This document shows positions 57,158-64,000 of a stretch of DNA of 64,000 bases, in pieces. The notes beneath the pieces are model-generated. The model worked only from the letters and a program-made list of their open reading frames with translations, did not search any database and was not told where the DNA came from. The translations under genes and the position numbers were made by a program. The DNA is from Butyrivibrio sp. (lineage in GTDB: Bacteria; Bacillota; Clostridia; Lachnospirales; Lachnospiraceae). Numbering within the stretch: the first letter of the stretch is position 1; each line of letters begins with the position of its first letter. The stretch is from NCBI GenBank assembly GCA_015056575.1, contig SVGA01000013.1:1-64000 (forward strand), in the 5' to 3' direction.

Positions 57158-60100
57158 ATGAGACTACGCGAGTGTTGTAAGCGTACTCTAACGGCGTTGA
57201 TGGCAGCTGCACTGCTGATGACATCAATGCCTTTTAATGTGTACGCAAGTGAAGTGTCTTCGGGCAGCAGCAAGGAATTTGTTGCAGCTTCGACAGCAGA
57301 GACTGATGTCGATACCGGGGAAGCCGGCGACGACGCTGCAGGTGCTGTAGAAAGCGCCGCCGAAGAAGAAGTTTTGGTGGAAGATTCCGCAGTTAAGCCC
57401 GCCACTCAGGGCGGTAAAGAGACCGGGGAAGGTACAGACGTTTCTTCAGAAGACTCCAACATAGCCGGCGAAGAAGGTACCGGCAAAGAAGGCGCTACCG
57501 AAGAAGATGCTGCCGAAGAAGGTGCAGCTGATAATGGAAAAACCGATAATGGTAAAGCCGGCGAGGAGGATGCCACTGCTGCTGATTCCGCTAAAAGCGA
57601 TGATTCCGCGGACAAAGATTCCACAGATGAGGATCCCGCAGATGGCAATCTCGCAGATGCAGATTCCGATTTATTACTCGATGAGCCCAAAGGCGAGGAA
57701 CTCGTTGGGGATGACAAGGAAGGCGGAAGACCTGTCAGAATCCTGTCGCACAATGCAAAATGGGTTAATATTTTTACAGGCGAAGAAGTTAGAGGATACC
57801 AGGAAGAGGCATTGGCTGAATCCCCTATAAGTGTTACCGGCGACAGCCTTTATATTCATAGCATAGAATCCGCAGAAGGCTATAATTCTCTTTCTCCATC
57901 AGAAGGCCAGAATCTTAGTTGTCTGGTAGATGGAGCGCTTTATCTTGCTGAACCTGTTTTCATGGACAAAGCTGATAAGCTTGTTTGGGAGATTTACCTT
58001 AAAGATAGCTTTTTTGAGGGTGAAAACCAGGAGGCTACAGTGGAGCTGTTCTGCCCCGCCAGGTCGTATGTCGGTCTGGTTACACCCACCGGCACGCCTT
58101 ATTTTGATCTCGATGGGTCATATACTATAAAAGGCGGAGTTGAATTTAGCAATAGAGATGAACCTTTTATTGACGCTGAAAACCATATGATACCTACCGG
58201 TGATGAAATTGTTATTGATGTTATCCCGTATGCCGGTTATGTACCGACAGTAGAATATCTCATCGATGGCGAAGAGAACAAACCATTCGAAAAGAAAGAT
58301 AATACCACCTACTACATTCCTGAAGAAATTACCCGGAAGGCTTTCGATGAGAAAAAAAACATATCCATCTATATACGTACAGAAAAAAGAGATGTGCCTG
58401 TAGAGTTTCGCTACGTCAACGGCCGCAGCAATGTTTATCGCTATCAGAGAGTACGCAGGGATTCGCATGACGTGATCATGGGCGGCGATACAAAAGGTGA
58501 TCTTATAGCCGCTTCTACTACAGCAGGTTTTAATACAGACTTTGAATTTGTTGTAGAACCCGTAGATTCCAAAGACGGCGAGGTAATCGTAACAGCTAAC
58601 GGTCAGGAGCTTGCTCCCATTCAGGATCACTATTACAAAGACGAAAGCGATGCTGCCAACAAAATCAAGACAGACAGCATGAAATACTATCGTTTCGCTG
58701 CCGGAGAAAAAAACACGGTGGAGATCAGATGCGTTAAAGTTGATCAGCCTACAGAGCCCATCGCAGTTACACCAACCATATCTCAGGTTACTCTTAAAGG
58801 CTTTAAGAATAAAGCGATCAGTCAGGTATCCGGAACAACAGTAAACTACCCTGTAACACTGAAGGCAGGAGAAGATTATAACGATCTTCGATTTGAAAGT
58901 GGCGATGGAGAAAGCTCTTTTGACCTGGAGTACTCTCCCGACAAGAAGCTTCTCACTGTGAGCACGTTTAAAGATACTGCTCTTTCCGATGAAGATATTA
59001 TTATTAAAGCCCTTGATACAACAGATACTCTGATAGATACATTTACCATTCATCCCACTGCCGCTAAGTTTGCTGCTCCAACAGTAAAAGTTACTGAGAC
59101 AAGGGATGTTGGAATTGTGCTTTCCTTAGGACTTCCCAAAGGCGCAGCAGGTTCTAAGAATCTGTATTACAAGGTGGAAGCAGAAGCTGTGGGAACAGTG
59201 GATGATAGAATGCTTGCCCGGACAGAACCCATGTATCTTCCTGTTGAGGAAACTCTATGTCCTCTGACACTTGCCAAATCCACTCAGCCCGACGGCCATG
59301 TTATGCTTGGTGATGGCACTGCTCAGAAGTACAATATCAGCGTTTCACTTGTACAGGTAGTTGATGATTCTTTTCCCTCTGATAATGACAGATTTGCAGA
59401 AGGCAATATCCTGACTGAAGGCACTGTTAAAGTCCTTAAAAACCAGGCCACCAAAAATCCGGCTTATGAGACTAAACTCACATTTACCAAGAAGGCTGTT
59501 TCCGTAATCTATGGTGAGGATGATCAGCTGATCGGTCCTGTAAAGTTTTCGGCTAATACTACCTATCGCATAGTCAGAACCGCTCAGATAGTGTCAGAAC
59601 GTGGTGAGGTAATGGCTTCCAATACAGCAGGAGACCTGAAAACAGACTACAGAACCGGAGCAATAAGCTGGGATTCCTATCCTGAAGACCTGCAGCCCGG
59701 TAAGTATACGCTGGAGGCTTATCCGGATTGCCCGGAGGAGACCTTTGTACAGCCGGCTACTCTCACTCTTACCGTCAAGCCGGCAGTTAACAATATTGTT
59801 CTGACCCCTTCGGGTGATGATGTTTCTTTTGATATATACAAGGCAAAAGGCAAGGCTGCAAGCTACAAACTTAAGGCAACCGCTGAGGCCTGGTATGCGA
59901 CAGGTCAGTTGAAGCCTGCAAACTCTAAGCTCGCATGGGAATGTGATTCAGATAATCCTGAACTTAAGAAGTACCTTACAGTTAAGAACGGAACGGTCAC
60001 TGTAGCGAAGAACTACGAACTTTCCGAAGAGGCACAGATGAACAAGTTCAGGGTAAGAGCTGTTGCCCTTGACCGCAAGACAAATCCCGCAGTCAGCGAC

Positions 60101-61561
60101 TGGACAGTCTTCAGGATTACAGATTCTCCTGCAGTGCCTGCCACTATCGCAGTAGGTGAAGCTCCCGATGCAGTTGTTGGCGACGCCAAGACTCCTGTAA
60201 AAGTAGTATCCAGTGAGCTTAACAGAAAACCTATCCATGTTCTGGATTCTGAGGGAAAAGAGATTCCGCTTGGAGACCTTACTTTGTCGGTATCACCTGC
60301 AAAGGGATTTACTATCGATCCCGACGATTACACAGTGGAAATAACCAAGCTTGGAACCTACACTGTTAAGGCTGTCAGAAATGACGGAAGCAAGAAGTCC
60401 GTTACTGCAAAGTTTGCTGTTGTCAGCGATGAGATAAACCCTGATTATCCCTATGATTTTAAAATTCAGTATGCGCAGCAGCTTTCCCAGAATCGTCTGA
60501 ATAAGATTACAATGAATGAGGACAATGAAGCCTATGTAAACGGAGCATCTGTAATTGCCATTTCCTCCAGGGCTATTACCCAAAAGAACGGGCTTTATTC
60601 CGGCGGTATCAGCGTGGCCGTAAAGGGTGCCAGGAAGCTTTCCGTTCCTGCCTATGCCATGTCAGATCCTGCTATGCAGTATTTCTACTACAAGCCCACT
60701 AAGAAGGATATGGAGTTTACAATCTCCTCTAAGGATGGCCTCTTCAAGAAGACTACATATAAGATACACAATGTGGTTGGTGACGGAATCCTCAAAGCCA
60801 ATAAGAAGGGATATACCTTCTACACTAATGATCTAATAAATACCAAGACTATTGATTTTGAGCTGTCGGGTCTGGATATTTCGGAAAGCGATAAAGATGG
60901 TTATGTACTGCGCTTCGATCCCGATGATAAGGATTTGTCAAAGAGCGATGAATATTTCTCCGAAGTATGCGAGTTCTGCGAAAATGCTCTGAACAGTGAG
61001 TTCAATACAGTCACAGATATCGCAGTTCATCCTGATGACAAGCCAAAGGCAACAGTGGTTTCAAAAAATCTGTTACCCGGATTATTTACCACAAGCCGGA
61101 AGGTATCCATGAACCTCTATGCTTCGCTGTGGAAGGTCGGGGATACTCAAAGCGGTACTAAGGATACTCAGGTAACTGCTCCTGTGAAGATCACCATCAA
61201 GTTCACAGATCCGCCAAAACCTGCTGTAACCCTCAACAAGAAAGTTACACTGGGCAGGAAACGTGATGCTGATCCCACTGATACTGCTCCTACCTCCGCA
61301 AAAATTATAAAGAGCATAAAGAACGGCAAAATCAAATCCGTTCAGCTTTTAAATGACAACAACGGACAGATCATAGATGCCAAAAAGTATCTGACAGTTG
61401 AGAAAGATCCCGAAACCGGTGAATGGGTACTGAGAAGGACATACGCTTCTCTTCCTGACGGAATGAAATCCATCACCTGCTGGATAAAGTATGATACTTA
61501 TACCTTTACCAGATCTGTTACAACACCAAAATCCGAGAAGATAACTGTGAACTTCAAGTAA
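57158..61561 (+). CDS. Large secreted protein with acidic low-complexity head
   Basis: About 1467 residues. A signal peptide (RTLTALMAAALLMTSMPFNV then YAS) is followed by a 140-residue low-complexity region rich in Glu, Asp, Ala, Gly and Thr (GTGKEGATEEDAAEEGAADN, NGKTDNGKAGEEDATAADSA), likely an extended stalk, and then about 1200 residues of beta-rich sequence with Ig-like strands (for example FTIDPDDYTVEITKLGTYTV). No sortase motif, membrane anchor or S-layer domain is seen at the end (SEKITVNFK). GTG at 57155 or ATG at 57158 could start; GGAGGG precedes both. Surface or matrix protein; no catalytic domain was recognised. Confidence 0.8.
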   Translation: MRLRECCKRTLTALMAAALLMTSMPFNVYASEVSSGSSKEFVAASTAETDVDTGEAGDDAAGAVESAAEEEVLVEDSAVKPATQGGKETGEGTDVSSEDSNIAGEEGTGKEGATEEDAAEEGAADNGKTDNGKAGEEDATAADSAKSDDSADKDSTDEDPADGNLADADSDLLLDEPKGEELVGDDKEGGRPVRILSHNAKWVNIFTGEEVRGYQEEALAESPISVTGDSLYIHSIESAEGYNSLSPSEGQNLSCLVDGALYLAEPVFMDKADKLVWEIYLKDSFFEGENQEATVELFCPARSYVGLVTPTGTPYFDLDGSYTIKGGVEFSNRDEPFIDAENHMIPTGDEIVIDVIPYAGYVPTVEYLIDGEENKPFEKKDNTTYYIPEEITRKAFDEKKNISIYIRTEKRDVPVEFRYVNGRSNVYRYQRVRRDSHDVIMGGDTKGDLIAASTTAGFNTDFEFVVEPVDSKDGEVIVTANGQELAPIQDHYYKDESDAANKIKTDSMKYYRFAAGEKNTVEIRCVKVDQPTEPIAVTPTISQVTLKGFKNKAISQVSGTTVNYPVTLKAGEDYNDLRFESGDGESSFDLEYSPDKKLLTVSTFKDTALSDEDIIIKALDTTDTLIDTFTIHPTAAKFAAPTVKVTETRDVGIVLSLGLPKGAAGSKNLYYKVEAEAVGTVDDRMLARTEPMYLPVEETLCPLTLAKSTQPDGHVMLGDGTAQKYNISVSLVQVVDDSFPSDNDRFAEGNILTEGTVKVLKNQATKNPAYETKLTFTKKAVSVIYGEDDQLIGPVKFSANTTYRIVRTAQIVSERGEVMASNTAGDLKTDYRTGAISWDSYPEDLQPGKYTLEAYPDCPEETFVQPATLTLTVKPAVNNIVLTPSGDDVSFDIYKAKGKAASYKLKATAEAWYATGQLKPANSKLAWECDSDNPELKKYLTVKNGTVTVAKNYELSEEAQMNKFRVRAVALDRKTNPAVSDWTVFRITDSPAVPATIAVGEAPDAVVGDAKTPVKVVSSELNRKPIHVLDSEGKEIPLGDLTLSVSPAKGFTIDPDDYTVEITKLGTYTVKAVRNDGSKKSVTAKFAVVSDEINPDYPYDFKIQYAQQLSQNRLNKITMNEDNEAYVNGASVIAISSRAITQKNGLYSGGISVAVKGARKLSVPAYAMSDPAMQYFYYKPTKKDMEFTISSKDGLFKKTTYKIHNVVGDGILKANKKGYTFYTNDLINTKTIDFELSGLDISESDKDGYVLRFDPDDKDLSKSDEYFSEVCEFCENALNSEFNTVTDIAVHPDDKPKATVVSKNLLPGLFTTSRKVSMNLYASLWKVGDTQSGTKDTQVTAPVKITIKFTDPPKPAVTLNKKVTLGRKRDADPTDTAPTSAKIIKSIKNGKIKSVQLLNDNNGQIIDAKKYLTVEKDPETGEWVLRRTYASLPDGMKSITCWIKYDTYTFTRSVTTPKSEKITVNFK

Positions 61562-61574
61562 TTCCAAACGCGAA

Positions 61575-61610
61575 ATGAGCCCCCGGAACGGAGTCGGGGG
61601 CTCATTTTTT
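61575..61610 (+). terminator. Terminator of the large secreted protein gene
   Basis: ATGAGCCCCCG pairs perfectly with CGGGGGCTCAT around the loop GAACGGAGT, then TTTTTT. The loop carries the GGAGTC word of the dispersed GC-rich repeats, so the terminator was probably built from such a repeat. Confidence 0.9.
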
Positions 61611-61621
61611 GCTGCTGTTTT

Positions 61622-61684
61622 GGTCCCTGGGTGGTCCCTAGGTGGTCAATGGGTGGGTCCCCGGGGACTTAAGTCAGGGGACCA
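61622..61684. repeat. GC-rich palindromes between secreted protein and GH31
   Basis: GGTCCCTGGGTGGTCCCTAG then GTGGTCAATGG, followed by GGTCCCCGGGGACTTAAGTC and AGGGGACCATT, which ends at the GH31 stop codon. Confidence 0.75.
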
Positions 61685-64000
61685 TTAGCCTTCGAAGGCG
61701 TACACGATCTCGTAGATGGCCTTGTATAGGTCGTTTGCGATGTTCATCTGCTCAAGGCTCTCCATGATCTGATCCGGGGCGCCGGCAGTCTCCACCGCGC
61801 TGTAGATGTCCTTTTTCAGGGCAAAAGAGATCTCGGCCCGGTTAAGGAAATCGAAAATGGCAGTGTTGATGTCATTCTTCTTAAGTGTCGTGTCACAAGG
61901 AAGCGAAACTGTTATGTCCTCGTCAAAGCCGCATCCTTCAAGACTTACGGTGAGGATGCACTTCTGTTTATCATAGGCGATGTCCGCATTGATCGATGCA
62001 CCGCCACTGCTGCCGCAGTTTACCGTGACATGCTTTTCAATCTCATCCGCGAAGTCCCCAAGTTCTGCGCCGTGTATAACCACGCGGTAATCTCTTTTCC
62101 CGGGAAGAAGGCTAAGATTGCCCTTGGGCGCCTTGATGGTGAGGCTCTTCTCTCCCCCGCATCTCTTCTCACCGCTTTCAGCACCATTCTCACCATTCCC
62201 CTCACTCCTGCTCTTTTCGCTCTCCCACTTCAGCATAAATTCCGTAAATACCGCATCCCCCTCCAGATACTTCATGCTCTCATTGTCATCTTCATACATG
62301 GTAAAAGAGCCGTCTCTGCCTGCGTAGGCATGAATAATGAGGGAATCCGGATTGGCGCAGATATCCTTTGTTCCCAGCTTATCCGTCATGGGAATGATGC
62401 TTCCTTCAGGCACAAACACCGGTATGGTTTCAAGGCTGCGGTAGCAGTCAATGGTCCTTCCGCCGGAATAAATCATATCAGTAAAGAAATCGTAGTAATT
62501 GCCATCGGGAAGGAAGGTGGTAGTGGGTGCAACATTTATACCCTCGATGCACTTACTTGTAACGGGATTTACAATCATCCCGGTTCCGAAGAAATACTCG
62601 TTTCGAACCTTCTCGTAGGCCTGCTCAAAAGCCGCATCCAACTTGATGTTGTAGTACAAAGGCTGAACGATGGGCTCATCATTTTTGTAAGCCCTGTAGT
62701 TCATGGTATACAGATACGGCATAAGCTCGTGGCGCAGCTTCAAGAATCTCTTCATTATCTCGCATATATCTTTTCTAAAGCGCCAGGGCTCCTTGCCGTT
62801 GAACTCGTTCTTTTCCGAATGAAGTCTCATTATCGGTGAAAACACGCCATACTGATACCATCTGCACTCCAGCTGATCGTCCTTATAACCGTGGGTGTGA
62901 CCGCCTATGTCGTGGCTCCACCAGCCGTAGCCTATATTGGAGGCAGTGGATGTAAAGTACGGCTGAAACTGCAGCGATTCCCAGGTTACAACGGTATCCC
63001 CGGAAAAACCAATAGGGTATCTGTGGGAGCCGGGGCCCGCGTACCTGGAGAAAGTCAAAGGCCTAAGCCCGTTCCTTCCGCTGTCAAGATAATGGTAGTG
63101 GTTCAGGATCCAGAGAGGATCAAGACCTTTAAGCCCTGTCCTTGTGCCCTGCTGCCAGTCAATCCACCAGAAGTCCACGCCGTCTTTTTCCAAGGGATGG
63201 CAAACGCACTTCAGGTAGCTCTCAATGAACTTGTCGCTGGCGGCATCAAACTCAACAGTCTCTTCACTCTTTGGATCAATCCCCATCCTCTTTGCTATGT
63301 CCTCGTAGCAATCCTCATAGGCTCTTATTCCATCTGCAGGATGAAGATTCAATGTGACCTTCATTCCCCTGTCGTGGAGATATTTAAGGAATCTCTTCGG
63401 GTCGGGAAAGAGCTCTTTATTCCAGGTAAACCCGGTCCAGCCGCTGCCATACTTCGGATCCACATCCACGATATGCCAGTCCATGTCTATTACTGCAACA
63501 GAAAAGGGAATGACCTCCTCATCGAAGCGCTCCATAAGCTCCATGTAGCTCTTTTCTGAGTATTCATAGTATCTGCTCCACCAGTTTCCAAGAACGAACC
63601 TTGGAAGCATTGGAGTTTTGCCGGTAAGGGCATAGAAGTCCTTAAGGCACCCCTTGTAGTCACTGCCGTAGCCGAAAAGATACAGATCCGTCTCCGGATG
63701 GTCTCGCAGAGCCACCCAGCCATCCTCTGTTATCACAAGGGAGGCGGAGTCATCAATAAGCCCCCAGCCGTCCTTTGACATAAGTCCTGCATCAATGGGA
63801 CAGCTTCCGTTCACTTCATCCAAAGTCCTTATGGTGCCGCCGAAGTTTCCAGCCTTCACCGGGTCTTTTCCATAGTACCAGTGTCCTATATGGGAGCTGT
63901 TGCTGTCCTTTATCTCCACGCGAAGCCCCTGGGCAGTGGGCTCTTTCCCGTCGTAGTAAATGTGCAGGAAATCCGTTTCTATCTCCATGAGCTCGCCGCT
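61685..64000 (-). CDS. Glycoside hydrolase family 31 (alpha-glucosidase/xylosidase type), partial
   Basis: At least 771 residues; the 5' end lies beyond the window, since the frame is open through base 64000. The (beta/alpha)8 barrel has PRFVLGNWWSRYYEYSEKSY, AVIDMDWHIVDVDPKYGSGW, the nucleophile segment GVDFWWIDWQQGT and the acid/base segment GFSGDTVVTWESLQ, then GGHTHG. These fit GH31, exo-acting alpha-glycosidases; WIDWQQG and the lack of a signal peptide in sight leave the precise sugar open. A charged linker (SRSEGNGENGAESGEKRCGG) is inserted in the C-terminal beta domain. A helical tail (about 690-767) is added after the usual end. Confidence 0.93.
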   Translation of the reverse strand, partial: SGELMEIETDFLHIYYDGKEPTAQGLRVEIKDSNSSHIGHWYYGKDPVKAGNFGGTIRTLDEVNGSCPIDAGLMSKDGWGLIDDSASLVITEDGWVALRDHPETDLYLFGYGSDYKGCLKDFYALTGKTPMLPRFVLGNWWSRYYEYSEKSYMELMERFDEEVIPFSVAVIDMDWHIVDVDPKYGSGWTGFTWNKELFPDPKRFLKYLHDRGMKVTLNLHPADGIRAYEDCYEDIAKRMGIDPKSEETVEFDAASDKFIESYLKCVCHPLEKDGVDFWWIDWQQGTRTGLKGLDPLWILNHYHYLDSGRNGLRPLTFSRYAGPGSHRYPIGFSGDTVVTWESLQFQPYFTSTASNIGYGWWSHDIGGHTHGYKDDQLECRWYQYGVFSPIMRLHSEKNEFNGKEPWRFRKDICEIMKRFLKLRHELMPYLYTMNYRAYKNDEPIVQPLYYNIKLDAAFEQAYEKVRNEYFFGTGMIVNPVTSKCIEGINVAPTTTFLPDGNYYDFFTDMIYSGGRTIDCYRSLETIPVFVPEGSIIPMTDKLGTKDICANPDSLIIHAYAGRDGSFTMYEDDNESMKYLEGDAVFTEFMLKWESEKSRSEGNGENGAESGEKRCGGEKSLTIKAPKGNLSLLPGKRDYRVVIHGAELGDFADEIEKHVTVNCGSSGGASINADIAYDKQKCILTVSLEGCGFDEDITVSLPCDTTLKKNDINTAIFDFLNRAEISFALKKDIYSAVETAGAPDQIMESLEQMNIANDLYKAIYEIVYAFEG

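Overview
The window looks like chromosome of an anaerobic, low-to-mid GC Bacillota, most likely a gut or rumen Lachnospiraceae (Butyrivibrio-like). The reasons are: strong AGGAGG-type ribosome sites on almost every gene, Firmicutes-style lipoproteins, HrcA/CIRCE heat-shock control, FeoA/FeoB with a Cys-rich partner, four flavodoxin-fold oxidoreductases, a ferredoxin-type aldo/keto reductase and a radical SAM remnant. No rRNA, tRNA, CRISPR array, transposase or integrase was seen. The genus is an inference.

Layout. 0-6 kb: DUF1232 protein, split chromate transporter, several broken genes (radical SAM maturase, methyltransferase, a membrane protein), a double flavodoxin and a lipoprotein. 6-10 kb: a Gdx-type guanidine exporter behind a riboswitch-like leader, a PNPOx-like protein, flavodoxins, CIRCE-controlled Hsp20, glutathione peroxidase, endonuclease IV. 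10-24 kb: housekeeping and signalling genes, including a two-gene GNAT-like plus TIR-methyltransferase-like operon, a rhodanese/PP-loop thiolase, a fused MntP-ZIP metal transporter, acylphosphatase, PrsW, a PAS-GGDEF cyclase, feo operon and TetR. 24-28.8 kb: type I toxin-like element, HNH nuclease, ThpR, DUF554, HD hydrolase, MazG, and a macro-domain/deoxyribosyltransferase-like pair.

28.8-35 kb is visibly AT-rich accessory DNA. Its core is a compact ExbB/ExbD-like motor operon with two further ExbD-like proteins and an EcsC-family protein, next to a Mor-like regulator, an unknown protein, a DEDDh exonuclease and a NERD nuclease-like protein. 35-41.8 kb is ordinary chromosome (EamA, HxlR, SGNH hydrolase, DUF1284, lipoproteins, DUF819, VanX-like dipeptidase). 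41.8-48.4 kb carries two tandem 1005-residue TIR-membrane-beta-propeller paralogs bracketed by a short direct repeat. 49-55.7 kb carries a second CIRCE-hsp20, small unknowns, another flavodoxin and exonuclease, an AT-rich membrane protein and a degraded BREX locus (regulator, brxA, cut-off brxB). 55.7-64 kb has an aldo/keto reductase, a large secreted repeat-poor protein and a GH31 glycosidase that leaves the window.

Three non-coding themes stand out: GC-rich palindromes built on GACTCCGTCCCC, dense from 41.8 to 61.7 kb; a dispersed element of roughly 200 bp with TTTCCAAA/TTTGGAAA arms (17.5, 48.6 and 55.3 kb); and short duplications of gene 3' ends that include the stop codon. The best candidates for an undescribed system are the ExbB/ExbD-EcsC operon and the GNAT/TIR-methyltransferase pair; TIR, macro, and deoxyribosyltransferase-like genes together suggest much NAD/ADP-ribose-linked biology here.
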